Source of the DNA: Chryseobacterium sp. W4I1
GTDB lineage: Bacteria > Bacteroidota > Bacteroidia > Flavobacteriales > Weeksellaceae
NCBI RefSeq assembly: GCF_030816115.1
Contig: NZ_JAUSXQ010000001.1
Span: 2,480,001 to 2,544,000 of the forward strand
DNA length: 64,000 nucleotides
Direction of reading: 5' to 3'
Shown: positions 8,372 through 17,709 of the stretch, in pieces
Layout of the letters: each line of letters begins with the position of its first letter
How positions within the stretch are numbered: the stretch's first letter is position 1
The notes under the pieces: model-generated
What the model saw: the letters and a program-made list of their open reading frames with translations, nothing else
Told to the model about the DNA's origin: nothing
The model's database searches: none
Program-made: the position numbers and the translations under genes

Positions 8372-9244
8372 CTATTCCATGAAATAATTAAATTCTTTCC
8401 TGTATTGAGAGGGACTTTTCTGGATGTATTCTTTAAAGGTTTTATTAAAGTAGCTGAAATTGTTAAACCCGGATTCAAAGCATACTTCTGTTATGCTTAA
8501 AGGCTGTTCTGCAAGCAGTTTCAAAGCATGGGTAATCCTGTATTCGTTAACAAACCGGGTAAAGGTCTTGTTGGTAATTTTTTTAAAATACCGGCAAAAA
8601 GACGGCACTTTCATATGGGCAAGATCGGCAACTTCTTCCAGGGTAATTGCTTCTCTGAAATGGTCTTTTACATAATTAAATATAATATTGATTCTTTCAT
8701 TGTCTTCAATCTGTGTCTGAAGGTAGTATTTTCCAGCATTTAAAATCCGGTAATCCTGAGTAACAGCCAATTCTTCCAATATTTTCAGAAACCTGCACAA
8801 TTTATCCAACGGGGAAGCTTCATGCATCTCAACAATATCCTTACCTATAGACTTTTTCACCAGCTCACCAAATACTATTCCTGCCTTGGATTTCTCAATC
8901 AACGCTGTTATTCTATGCATTTCAGGTATATTCCAGATATTCTCTCCTAAAAAATCCGGTTTAAACTGTATGACCATTTCATAATCATTATGCGTATTTT
9001 CATTGGTAAGCCCACAATGGGGAAGATTGCTTCCTATCAGTACAAGGTCACCATCCGAAAAATAGGAAATACTGCTTCCGATCTGTCTTTTTCCCGAGCC
9101 TTTACAGACAAAAATCAGTTCAATCTCAGGATGGTAGTGCCAGACATGAGATTTTATATTCTCATTGGTGAGAAATTTCAGGCTTGTAAAACAGCTTCCG
9201 ATGGTAGGCTGTATGGCCTCAAAGGATGGATGTAGATGTTTCAT
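8372..9244 (-). CDS. AraC-family transcriptional regulator
   Basis: A 290-residue regulator. The N-terminal cupin-like sensor spans about residues 10-150 (WHYHPEIELIFVCKGSG near 35). The C-terminal double HTH spans about residues 185-288, with ITLEEVADLAHMKVPSFCRY as the first helix-turn-helix and SITEVCFESGFNNFSYFNKT in the second. It is divergent from the 9405 gene and separated from the transaldolase by 89 bases. Its effector is unknown; position suggests control of galKT, the transaldolase or itself. Confidence 0.9.
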   Translation of the reverse strand: MKHLHPSFEAIQPTIGSCFTSLKFLTNENIKSHVWHYHPEIELIFVCKGSGKRQIGSSISYFSDGDLVLIGSNLPHCGLTNENTHNDYEMVIQFKPDFLGENIWNIPEMHRITALIEKSKAGIVFGELVKKSIGKDIVEMHEASPLDKLCRFLKILEELAVTQDYRILNAGKYYLQTQIEDNERINIIFNYVKDHFREAITLEEVADLAHMKVPSFCRYFKKITNKTFTRFVNEYRITHALKLLAEQPLSITEVCFESGFNNFSYFNKTFKEYIQKSPSQYRKEFNYFME

Positions 9245-9249
9245 AGATT

Positions 9250-9265
9250 TGAAATAATAATTTCA
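9250..9265. promoter_or_regulatory. Palindrome just upstream of the AraC gene
   Basis: TGAAAT-AATA-ATTTCA (9250-9265), a perfect 6-4-6 palindrome 6 bases before the AraC-family start codon. It could be an autoregulatory site, but short AT-rich palindromes also arise by chance. Confidence 0.25.
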
Positions 9266-9339
9266 TACACAAAATTAACAACAAATATACTAATAAAATA
9301 AAAACAAGGTTAATATAAGACATATATGTGAAAATTACA

Positions 9340-9373
9340 TTGTAGCCTGATCAGTATTACTGCTTTAGATTTG
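9340..9373 (+). promoter_or_regulatory. Bacteroidota-type promoter for the 9405 gene
   Basis: TTG at 9340-9342, 23 bases, then TAGATTTG at 9366-9373: both elements fit the consensus. Transcription should start near 9380, about 25 bases before the ATG. Confidence 0.55.
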
Positions 9374-9404
9374 CATTATCAATGATCACTAAAAGCCTTA
9401 ACCT

Positions 9405-10001
9405 ATGAGCACATTTTTAAAATCGGTATTTCTTGCAGGATCTTTATTGTTTTCAGCAAGTTTAATGAGTAAGGACAGGGACTTTTCCCTTTCTTTTGGA
9501 AACGTACAGGCCAAAACCTTAAATTTTGAGCTTTCAAACGCCAGGAATGTATCTGTTTTTGTATACAACAGTGCAAATGATGAATTATATTCCGAAAATC
9601 TGGCGAATGAAGATCATATAACTAAGACTTATGATTTTCAGAGTTTTGTTCCGGGAACGTATTATCTGGTGGCAGAATCAGAAATGAAAATAGAGAAATA
9701 CAAGATAAAAATAAGTGCTGAGAATGTAATGGAAGTGGAAAAAACACCCATAAGCGCTGTAAATAAACCAAAATATACAATTTCAGGGCATATGGCAAAA
9801 CTTTATATGTCTGATGTGAAAGGGCCAGTAAGCATTTCAGTGTATGACCTTTCCAATACAACTTATTACACCTCCAGCAAACAATATTCTGACGGCAAAG
9901 TCGATATTACTTTTGACCTTGACCCTAAAACAGCAGACCAATATATAATCAGGGTTGAAGAAAACGGGAATGTTTTTAATAAAATGATTTCTCTTCGATA
10001 A
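9405..10001 (+). CDS. Exported beta-sandwich protein of unknown function
   Basis: A 198-residue protein with an N-terminal export signal (FLAGSLLFSASLMS). Two similar beta-rich halves follow, about residues 28-105 and 122-198. Each half contains a V-S-V-F/Y-V/D segment followed by a Y-x-L/I-x-V/A-E strand (YYLVAESEMKIEKYKIKIS and QYIIRVEENGNVFNKMIS). The second half resembles the seven-strand fold of T9SS sorting tails but lacks their usual YPNP start. I do not recognise the family. It has its own promoter and a strong shared terminator. Confidence 0.6.
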   Translation: MSTFLKSVFLAGSLLFSASLMSKDRDFSLSFGNVQAKTLNFELSNARNVSVFVYNSANDELYSENLANEDHITKTYDFQSFVPGTYYLVAESEMKIEKYKIKISAENVMEVEKTPISAVNKPKYTISGHMAKLYMSDVKGPVSISVYDLSNTTYYTSSKQYSDGKVDITFDLDPKTADQYIIRVEENGNVFNKMISLR

Positions 10002-10075
10002 ACCGGATTATTTCCATACGATCTTTAGATCATTCCAAATTATATTGGATTAAATTTTACTTACAATCTATTCTT

Positions 10076-10122
10076 TGAGGTAGCTCTAATTTCTAATCGG
10101 GAAAAAGAGCTACCTCATTTTT
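10076..10122. terminator. Bidirectional terminator
   Basis: Perfect 12-bp stem: TGAGGTAGCTCT (10076-10087) and AGAGCTACCTCA (10106-10117), with T-runs on both sides. It lies between the convergent 9405 gene and the alpha-glucuronidase, and touches the stop codon of the latter. It marks the end of the large sugar locus. Confidence 0.85.
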
Positions 10123-12154
10123 AATTGTGATGAGTCATATCAAGCTTAATCTTTTTCAGATCTTCGAGTTCATGAACAGGACGTTCAATGTCATAAGGAA
10201 TCGGCCTTTTAGAAAAAGTCTGGAAATAAAGAAGGCAGGCATCTTTCCACCATACTGCATCCCTGGACTGAATTCTGAGTTTTGACTGAACATCAGCAAA
10301 CCGCTGTTCATCTATATAAGGTTCCATTCTATCCCATATTTTCTGATAATCCCTTACCTTTTTCACCCCCGAATCATAGGTATAGCACAATTGGTCCCAT
10401 AATGTTTTTCCGTCTTTCATTGTATAGTCCCACGGAACATGATGAAACCATAGAATAAGATTTTCCTGGCAGGTTGAGATATTTCCGTACCTTTCATTAA
10501 GTGGTTGAAAATACTGTGAAACAGCATTACTTCCTGTTTTTGTTCTGTCGAAACCCACTCCCTGAGCATCAGCCTGATGATAATAGACAGGTGACCAGTC
10601 CGGTCTTCCGCCTTTATAATCTCCCCACGGTTCAGGGCCGTAATGATGGCCTCCCGCAAAGATATGGTGAAGGCCTAAAGGCATCATATAATCTACAGCA
10701 GTTTCCCTGGATGAGAGCATCATTTCTTTTACCGAAGCCAGAAAGTTTTGGTCATCGGTAAAGGTCATTTTAATCCATTCATCGGCAATCTGCTCAGAAC
10801 TCAGCTGATGGTTCCATGCCAGTCTACCAAATGCATACCAGTTAGCCTGTGCAAAATGATGGCCCGTCCAGCTGGTATCTTCCCCGATATTGGCAACGGC
10901 TGAGATGGCTGTGATTTTTGCAGGCCTTAATGTACCGTCTGTAATTTTCGCAATCGTAGATCCCTGACCGTCAGAATAGGTATCGCTTTCCAGCGTTTCT
11001 TTGAATAAAGGAGCCAGAAAAACAAGATGGTTTGAAAAGCCCAGATATTCCTGTGTGATCTGAAACTCTACCATTTCAGAAGTTTTTTTCAAAGCACCGA
11101 AAAGAGGATTAAAAGCTTCCCGGGGCTGGAAATCAACTGGACCGTTTTTGATCTGAATAATGACATTATCCCTGAATTTACCGTCCTGAGGAACAAATTC
11201 GAGATAAGCCTGCTTTGCCCTGTCGTCTTTACTCGGACTGTAAACAAATGCTCTCCACATGACGATTCCATTATAAGGTTTCAATGCATCGGCCATCATA
11301 TTGGCTCCGTCTGCGTGGGTTCTTCCGTAATCCTGAGGTCCCGGCTGCCCTTCTGAATTGGCTTTCACCAAAAATCCGCCGAAATCAGGAATCAATTTAT
11401 AAATTTCAGCAGTTTTATCTTTCCACCACTTTTGTACGCCTTTATTCAATGGGTCTGAATTTTGTAATCCGCCCAGAACTTTGGGTGAAGAAAAATTCAC
11501 GGAAAGATATACCTTTATCCCATAAGGTCTGAAAATATCGGCCAGAACCCTGACTTTTTTAAGATAATCTTCCCGAAGCATATTGGGAGATGCATTCACA
11601 TTATTCAAAACAACGGAATTGATTCCTACAGAAGCATTAGCTCTTGCATATTCTTCGTAACGTGGAGAAATTTTTCCGGGTAGATCTTCCCATTTCCAAA
11701 GTGATCTTCCGGCGTAGCCTCTTTCAATACTTCCGTCCAGATTATCCCAATGGTTTAGAATCCTAACATCATATGAAGATTTTTCAATGCTGTTTAAGTG
11801 AGACAAATCGGCTTTTGTCTGCTGTAAGCGTAAAATATGATAGACGCCATACAAAAGTCCTATTTCTTTGCCTGCAGAAATAACAATTTTTTCAGGCGTG
11901 GAAACAATTCTGTAGCCGTCTTTCAGATTTTTGTCTTTATTTTCCGTACGAAGTTCTACCGCTTGCCCTTGCCAGTGGCTTGTTAGCTCTTTTCTGGCAA
12001 TATTAAGGGTTGGACTGCTGCCTTTAGAAATAATTTTATCTGCCGATATTCCTTTTTTTGCAGGAAACCGAAGCCAGAGCTGACTTCCGTCCTCCGCGAA
12101 AATCAGTAATGGAATCATCAGAAAAAACACGGTGTAGAGTCTCAGATATTGCAT
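10121..12154 (-). CDS. aguA: GH67 alpha-glucuronidase
   Basis: Removes (4-O-methyl)-glucuronic acid from the non-reducing-end xylose of xylo-oligosaccharides. It has 677 residues, with a hydrophobic N-terminal export signal (about residues 1-20). The GH67 core is clear: YGVYHILRLQ at 103, RGYAGRSLWKW at 145, and FLVKANSEGQPGP from 261. The probable acid is E268 and the paired bases are D341 and E369. Their spacing (73 and 28 residues) equals that of E292/D365/E393 in the characterised Cellvibrio enzyme. It is the last gene of the GH146-esterase-GPH-GH10-GH43-GH67 unit. Confidence 0.95.
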   Translation of the reverse strand: MQYLRLYTVFFLMIPLLIFAEDGSQLWLRFPAKKGISADKIISKGSSPTLNIARKELTSHWQGQAVELRTENKDKNLKDGYRIVSTPEKIVISAGKEIGLLYGVYHILRLQQTKADLSHLNSIEKSSYDVRILNHWDNLDGSIERGYAGRSLWKWEDLPGKISPRYEEYARANASVGINSVVLNNVNASPNMLREDYLKKVRVLADIFRPYGIKVYLSVNFSSPKVLGGLQNSDPLNKGVQKWWKDKTAEIYKLIPDFGGFLVKANSEGQPGPQDYGRTHADGANMMADALKPYNGIVMWRAFVYSPSKDDRAKQAYLEFVPQDGKFRDNVIIQIKNGPVDFQPREAFNPLFGALKKTSEMVEFQITQEYLGFSNHLVFLAPLFKETLESDTYSDGQGSTIAKITDGTLRPAKITAISAVANIGEDTSWTGHHFAQANWYAFGRLAWNHQLSSEQIADEWIKMTFTDDQNFLASVKEMMLSSRETAVDYMMPLGLHHIFAGGHHYGPEPWGDYKGGRPDWSPVYYHQADAQGVGFDRTKTGSNAVSQYFQPLNERYGNISTCQENLILWFHHVPWDYTMKDGKTLWDQLCYTYDSGVKKVRDYQKIWDRMEPYIDEQRFADVQSKLRIQSRDAVWWKDACLLYFQTFSKRPIPYDIERPVHELEDLKKIKLDMTHHN

Positions 12155-12181
12155 TGAAAAATATTAAATAATTAAAAATTC

Positions 12182-13156
12182 CTATTGTCCGCCTTCCAGA
12201 CCTTCAATAGTTTTGATTTTGCCTTCATGATCGTATTCCAGTTCAACAACTTTCATACTTCTCAACCATGTTTTCCCACCACTAGGAACAGAATCATGGA
12301 AAAATAAATACCATTTTCCTTTGAATTCCACAATGCTGTGATGGGTAGTCCACCCTACCACCGGAGTAAGAATTTCACCCTGAAAAGTAAACGGACCGTA
12401 AGGATTATCCCCGGTTGCATAGCAGATCAGGTGGGTATCTCCCGTAGAATAAGAAAAATAATATTTACCGTTGTACTGATGCATCCATGAGGCTTCAAAA
12501 AAGCGGTGTTTATCACCATGAAGCAGAGGTTTCCCGTTTTCACCGATGATGATAACGTCTTTAGGCGCTTCGGCAAATTCAAGCATATCATCGCTCAGCA
12601 GAGCGACCTTTGAGTGGATCGCAGGCTCATCATTCTCAGGAATTACAGCGGATTCAAGTGCTTTATTATCTCTGTAGCGCTGCAATTGGCCTCCCCAAAT
12701 TCCTCCGAAGTACATATAATATTTTCCGTTATCTTCAAAAATGCAGGGATCGATGCTGTAGCTTCCCATCATCGGATGTTTTTCAGGAATAAAAGGACCA
12801 TAAGGTTTATCACTTACTGCAACGCCGATTCTGAAAATATCATTTTGATCTTTCAGGGGAAAATACATATAATATTTCCCGTCTTTAAAGGCTACATCAC
12901 AGTCCCAGAGCTGTCTCCCTGCCCATGGAATATCTTTTACCGAAAGGACTGCGCCATAATCTTTGATTTCTCCGCCGTCCACATCATCCATTGAGAAGAC
13001 ATGATAATCATTCATATCGAAATGGTCGCCGTTATCGTTTTCTTCTATTCCGCTTTCACGGTCGTGAGAAGGATAGATATAGATTTTATCTTCAAAAACA
13101 TGAACGGAAGGATCTGCCATATAGTCTCCCGGGAATAAATATTTTGATTTTTTCAT
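12182..13156 (-). CDS. GH43 cytoplasmic xylosidase/arabinofuranosidase
   Basis: Five-bladed propeller glycosidase of 324 residues. The GH43 triad is visible: base D15 (MADPSV), pKa-modulating D136 (SIDPCIF) and acid E221 (FFEASWM). No signal peptide or lipobox precedes the domain, so the enzyme should act in the cytoplasm, unlike the other GH43 proteins here. It sits between GH10 and GH67 in the operon that also encodes a GPH sugar symporter, so it probably cleaves imported xylo- or arabinoxylo-oligosaccharides. The exact linkage is not decided by sequence. Confidence 0.88.
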   Translation of the reverse strand: MKKSKYLFPGDYMADPSVHVFEDKIYIYPSHDRESGIEENDNGDHFDMNDYHVFSMDDVDGGEIKDYGAVLSVKDIPWAGRQLWDCDVAFKDGKYYMYFPLKDQNDIFRIGVAVSDKPYGPFIPEKHPMMGSYSIDPCIFEDNGKYYMYFGGIWGGQLQRYRDNKALESAVIPENDEPAIHSKVALLSDDMLEFAEAPKDVIIIGENGKPLLHGDKHRFFEASWMHQYNGKYYFSYSTGDTHLICYATGDNPYGPFTFQGEILTPVVGWTTHHSIVEFKGKWYLFFHDSVPSGGKTWLRSMKVVELEYDHEGKIKTIEGLEGGQ

Positions 13157-13177
13157 TAAGTAAAAATTCTTTTGATT

Positions 13178-14287
13178 TTAATTTTTCTCTGCAAGCTTTA
13201 TTATTTTCCCTACAAGAGGTTTTTCCTGGTCTTTTCTGTCAAAAAGTAATGGGTAGTCTGTTCTTCCTTTCACCGGAAAGTCATTTTTCCAGGATTGTTT
13301 ATCTGTGACCCCCCATAATGTTACTCTTCGTATTTTATCTTGATGTTTTAAAAATAAACTGAAGAAATCAAGATACCGTTTTTCCCATTTCATTTCTACA
13401 TCTGCTGGAAGACCTTTTGTGTAGGGATTCATTTCTTTCTGATAAGCAACTTTATCCGAAACATTGGCGGAACTTCCCCATGGTGAAGGTAATGCACTAA
13501 TTTCCAATTCTGTAATATTAACCTTAACCCCCGCGTTGGAATAAGCCAGAATAGCTTTTTCATATTCATCCATGGAAGGAGTATCCATTCCGACATGGGC
13601 CTGCATTCCAACACCATCAATACGGATCCCTCTTGATTTAAGCTTTTCAACCATTTTGATGACTGTTTTTACCTTTTCAGGGTACCATTCATTATAATCG
13701 TTGTAGTATAATTCCGCATTGGGATCTGCTTCCTGCGCATATTGAAATGCTAAAGGAATAAAATCTTCCCCCAGGATTTCGTAAAATTTACTTTTTCTGT
13801 ACGATCCGTCTTCAAGAATGGCTTCGTTCACTACATCCCAACCTTTTACTTTACCTTTGTAACGAGAAACTACCGTTGTAATGTGGTTTTTCATGCGTTG
13901 TTTTAATATTTCCGGAGAAACATCCTTTCCATTTTTATCTGAAAAAAACCACTTTGGAAGCTGTGAATGCCAGATTAAAGTATGCCCAATGATGAACATA
14001 TTATTTTTTAGTCCAAAATCAACAAATTTATCGGCATCATCAAAAAAGAATTTTCCTTCCTGAGGCTGCACAAACATAGATTTCATACAATTTTCGGCAA
14101 CGATAGAACTGAATTGTTTTTTGATAATAGCTACTGCTTTCTGATCTTTTCCCTCAATCTGAGGAAGGCTCATGGCTGTTCCTATATAGAATTTATCCTG
14201 AAATGCTTTTTTTAAAGAACTTTCAGATTGCTGTGCTGACATCCCGGAAGCGGTAAGAGCTGCCAAACCAATTAAAATACGTTTCAT
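13178..14287 (-). CDS. GH10 endo-1,4-beta-xylanase
   Basis: Retaining endo-xylanase of 369 residues with signal peptide (cleavage near MSAQ, residue 19) and a single GH10 barrel. The acid/base is E155 (WDVVNEAI) and the nucleophile is E260 (ITELEIS). WHSQLPKWF (106-114) is the family's substrate-contact segment. There is no carbohydrate-binding module and no T9SS tail, so it may be periplasmic and act on oligosaccharides brought in by SusCD. It is followed after 21 bases by the cytoplasmic GH43. Confidence 0.96.
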   Translation of the reverse strand: MKRILIGLAALTASGMSAQQSESSLKKAFQDKFYIGTAMSLPQIEGKDQKAVAIIKKQFSSIVAENCMKSMFVQPQEGKFFFDDADKFVDFGLKNNMFIIGHTLIWHSQLPKWFFSDKNGKDVSPEILKQRMKNHITTVVSRYKGKVKGWDVVNEAILEDGSYRKSKFYEILGEDFIPLAFQYAQEADPNAELYYNDYNEWYPEKVKTVIKMVEKLKSRGIRIDGVGMQAHVGMDTPSMDEYEKAILAYSNAGVKVNITELEISALPSPWGSSANVSDKVAYQKEMNPYTKGLPADVEMKWEKRYLDFFSLFLKHQDKIRRVTLWGVTDKQSWKNDFPVKGRTDYPLLFDRKDQEKPLVGKIIKLAEKN

Positions 14288-14298
14288 AGTGATTATTT

Positions 14299-15744
14299 TT
14301 ATTTTCTTCTATCAGCCAGATCCTTTTCAATCTGAACTTCCATTTTTTTGTTGATCTTATACAATAAAAGCAGGCCGCAGGCAATGAAAAACGGGATGGA
14401 CGGAAATATGCTCACCAGCATTTTGGCTCCTGCCGCCACTGTTTCAGGCTGGATAATCTGTTCGTTACCATGTACCGAAATGTATCCGTATTTCCCTATG
14501 ATTAAAGCGACCAGAGAACTTCCTATACTGAGACCTACTTTCAGTCCTACCATCATCGCAGAGAAAATAATAGCCGTTGCCCTGCGGTTGTTCTTCCATT
14601 CTGAATAGTCGGCAACATCAGCAATCATAGCCCACAAAAGCGGAGTGCTGATTCCGTAAAAGAATCCGTGTACAATCTGTGACAAAAACATAATTCCTAC
14701 TGCTTTCGGAGGATAGAATATAAAAGAAAGGATAAACAAGGTAGAAATGAATAATGAGGCAATAAAAGTATCTCGTTTTCCAAATTTATCTGCAAGCTTT
14801 TTAGAGAAGGTGATCCCTACGATCATCATCACAATTCCTCCTGCATTAAACAATCCGAATCCTGCAGACTTTGGGTCTTCTCCGAAGAAGTTCATTCCAG
14901 CAGAATTAAAAAATGACGTAATAGGTGAAATAAAACTTTTCAATGCATTTTCATCCACATAATTGTTAAAATAATACACATAAGACCCTCCTTTCATCGC
15001 CAGTGTAATAAAGATAAATGCTGTTACAGTAAGCATAATGATCCATGGCCTGTTTTGAAATAAATCTTTTAAATCCTCTTTCAGGCTTGATTTCTGTTCC
15101 GGCTTGGGAATGATTCTTTCTTTGGTTGTAAAAAAGGTGATTAACAACATTACTGATCCGATTACAGCCAGCCATGTCATAACAGTTTCAATTCCCTGTG
15201 CCTTATCTCCGTGACCCACGTATAAGATGATAGGAAGCATAAATACCTGTACAAAAAACTGGGCAAACATTACGGCTACAAAACGATACGAAGAAATACT
15301 GTTCCTTTCGCTCATATCTCCTGTAATAACACCGCTCAAAGCAGCATAAGGTAAGTTATTGGATGCGTACAATAAAAGTAATAATGAATAGGTAACCGCA
15401 GCATAGATCATTTTACCCTGATAGGAAAAGTGAGGGGTGCTGAAAGCTAACAGTGCTGCAATACCAAGCGGTATAGCGGTAAATAAAATCCATGGACGGA
15501 ATTTCCCCCATCGTGAACGTGTACGGTCTGCCAGTGCTCCTATAAACGGATTAAAGCCAAACCCAGCAATTAAACCTACAGTAAGAGTGATCAAAGAAGC
15601 ATCTTCTGCTTTGAGTCCGTAAATATCTGTGTAAAAATAGGTCAGATAGGTCACTAAGGTCTGAAAAACAAGGTTGGCTGCCAGGTCTCCCAGGCTGTAC
15701 CCCACTTTCTCCATTACCGATATTTTTTGTGGCTGATTATCCAT
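14299..15744 (-). CDS. GPH-family sugar:cation symporter
   Basis: Inner-membrane carrier of the glycoside-pentoside-hexuronide family (MFS_2 fold, twelve predicted helices, 481 residues). It begins with a GYSLGDLAANLVFQ segment, has an RSRWGKFRPWI loop (92-102) and a later MIADVADYSEWKNNRRATA loop, both family hallmarks. In the middle of a xylan operon it most likely imports xylosides or xylo-oligosaccharides. It is 12 bases upstream of GH10. Confidence 0.9.
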   Translation of the reverse strand: MDNQPQKISVMEKVGYSLGDLAANLVFQTLVTYLTYFYTDIYGLKAEDASLITLTVGLIAGFGFNPFIGALADRTRSRWGKFRPWILFTAIPLGIAALLAFSTPHFSYQGKMIYAAVTYSLLLLLYASNNLPYAALSGVITGDMSERNSISSYRFVAVMFAQFFVQVFMLPIILYVGHGDKAQGIETVMTWLAVIGSVMLLITFFTTKERIIPKPEQKSSLKEDLKDLFQNRPWIIMLTVTAFIFITLAMKGGSYVYYFNNYVDENALKSFISPITSFFNSAGMNFFGEDPKSAGFGLFNAGGIVMMIVGITFSKKLADKFGKRDTFIASLFISTLFILSFIFYPPKAVGIMFLSQIVHGFFYGISTPLLWAMIADVADYSEWKNNRRATAIIFSAMMVGLKVGLSIGSSLVALIIGKYGYISVHGNEQIIQPETVAAGAKMLVSIFPSIPFFIACGLLLLYKINKKMEVQIEKDLADRRK

Positions 15745-15772
15745 TGAATTTGATATGATTTTCTATGTTAAA

Positions 15773-17677
15773 TTATTTTTTTTCTGTTGTAAAAGGTGAA
15801 GCAGGAAGTCCGCTTTTGTTTTTAAGATTGCCATCAGGGTTATCTGCCCAATCGTAGCGTACAGCAACAGGACTTTTTACCTGATCATCCCATACAATGA
15901 CTTTATTACCTTCTGTTTTTGCATTTGCCCATTGGTAGTTTCCATCTTTCTGCTTTATGGCAAAACCTTTGAGGTTTCCCTGCACCAGGTCATCTGTTCC
16001 CGGCTTAAAGGAAAGAATAATTTTATTTCCCTGTATTTTCATAGACTGGTAAACAGGTCCGTCGGCAATTATTTTTTTCCCGTCCCCGATTTTCAGAGCC
16101 TGTAAAGCCAGTCTGTCACCCACTGTTTTTTTATTGAGCGGATGAATATCGTTCCATTCTCCCAAATCAATGGTTACTGCCAGCCCTGTATAAGGAACAT
16201 TGAGAGAAACCTGTCTCTGCTGCTCTCTCAGCTCCGCCCAGTTGCTCTCCACAGGAACATCTTTTTTTTCCATGAAATTGGCAAGCTGTACAATAAAGAA
16301 TGGCAGATCACTTTTATTCCATTTTGAACGCCAGTCTGAGATCATTGTGGACAGCAAGTCTTCGTATTCTTTTGATTTCCCTGTATTACTTTCCCCCTGA
16401 TACCAGATAAATCCTTTGATTTTATAATTGATCAGCGGATTAATCATAGCATTATAAAGTCCTACCGGTTTCCAGCGGATAAACGTTTGTCCGGGAGCCA
16501 TTTTGTCCATTTTAGCTCCTATTTTATATTTCCATTCACCTTTCAGATCTGTTTTTTGTCCGTCAATTTCCAGATAATAGGGCTTATCGGCAATAAACTG
16601 TCCTTTTCCGCTGCCATTGATGACTCTTACCGTAATGATATTCTTTCCTTCTTTTAAAACACCTTTCGGAATATCGTACCAGCGTGGCGGATATTCATAG
16701 GTTACATTTCCTACCTTGATTCCATTGATATAAGTAACATCAGCATCTTTTATCCTTCCCAGATTTAAAAATGCAGTTTTCTGGTCTGCACCTTTGGGCA
16801 GGATAATTTCTTTACGGAACCATACCGAACCGTCAAACGGACCTTCCTGATCCTCCCACGATCCCGGAACCGTCATTGTTTTCCAGTCGGAAGCATTTAC
16901 ATCATCTTTTTCCCAATGCTGATTCAGCCCGATGTCACTCTGATCAAGCTCTGCATACCATGCTTTGCTTACTGACTGTTCCTGGGATTCCGTAGACTGT
17001 ATCAGGGCATCATTTTTCCATTTTTCTGCTTCAGCCAGATATTCCGGATATTTGTTCAGTGATTTTTCATCCATCCAGGCCTGAACGGGAGAACCTCCCA
17101 GACTGGTATGAATGATTCCTACAGGAACTTTATTTTTTCCGTTAAGTTCTTTGGCAAAGAAATAAGCAACCCCTGAAAAATTAAGAATGGTCTGAGGGTC
17201 TGTACTTTCCCACTTTCCTCCGTCAAGATCATTTTGCGGAGCTTTAAAATTGTATTTCTGCGGAACTGTGAAGAATCTTATATCGTGATTATTGGCATTT
17301 TTAATTTCATTTTCGTAAAGAGGTTTCAGCCTGCGCATCGGAAGTTCCATATTGGATTGTCCTGAAGCTACCCAGACATCACCAATAAGAATATCTTTAA
17401 GGGTGATCTCATTAATTGTCATGATATAGGGGCCGCCGGCATTAAATTTTGGAAGCATAAGATTCCAGTTGCCATTTTGGTCAGCTGTGGCATTATAGGT
17501 CTTATTGATAAACTTAATCGTAATTTTTTCTCCTGCATCTGCAGATCCCCAGAGCTTCAGATCCTGATTTCTCTGGAGGACCATTCCGTCTGAAACCAAG
17601 GCAGGCAGCCTTACTTTTGCATGAAAACTGCAAATTGCTGCCAGAAAAAATAATAAGTTTAGGGTTCTGTTTTTCAT
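15773..17677 (-). CDS. SGNH sialate O-acetylesterase-like acetylxylan esterase (CE20-like)
   Basis: Exported carbohydrate esterase of 634 residues with a signal peptide (about 1-20). SGNH features are the catalytic Ser108 in VASGQSNMEL, E429 in IWYQGESN and His512 in DIHPLN. A beta-sandwich of the GH2 sugar-binding type (about 255-390, including SVWFRKEIILPKG) is inserted between the two halves of the hydrolase. This domain plan is known from CE20 acetylesterases acting on plant polysaccharides. It is annotated sialate O-acetylesterase by family, but removal of acetyl groups from xylan is the likely role here (inference from context). Confidence 0.8.
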   Translation of the reverse strand: MKNRTLNLLFFLAAICSFHAKVRLPALVSDGMVLQRNQDLKLWGSADAGEKITIKFINKTYNATADQNGNWNLMLPKFNAGGPYIMTINEITLKDILIGDVWVASGQSNMELPMRRLKPLYENEIKNANNHDIRFFTVPQKYNFKAPQNDLDGGKWESTDPQTILNFSGVAYFFAKELNGKNKVPVGIIHTSLGGSPVQAWMDEKSLNKYPEYLAEAEKWKNDALIQSTESQEQSVSKAWYAELDQSDIGLNQHWEKDDVNASDWKTMTVPGSWEDQEGPFDGSVWFRKEIILPKGADQKTAFLNLGRIKDADVTYINGIKVGNVTYEYPPRWYDIPKGVLKEGKNIITVRVINGSGKGQFIADKPYYLEIDGQKTDLKGEWKYKIGAKMDKMAPGQTFIRWKPVGLYNAMINPLINYKIKGFIWYQGESNTGKSKEYEDLLSTMISDWRSKWNKSDLPFFIVQLANFMEKKDVPVESNWAELREQQRQVSLNVPYTGLAVTIDLGEWNDIHPLNKKTVGDRLALQALKIGDGKKIIADGPVYQSMKIQGNKIILSFKPGTDDLVQGNLKGFAIKQKDGNYQWANAKTEGNKVIVWDDQVKSPVAVRYDWADNPDGNLKNKSGLPASPFTTEKK

Positions 17678-17709
17678 GGAAAAATCTGTTTTTTAGTTTT
17701 GTTTCAGCT

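Noticed and set aside
9324..9342. TGT-N7-ACA match between the AraC gene and the 9405 gene
   Set aside because: The outer bases (ATATGT and ACATTG) do not fit the AAGTGT/ACACTT arms, and in AT-rich DNA such a six-base core is expected by chance every few kilobases.
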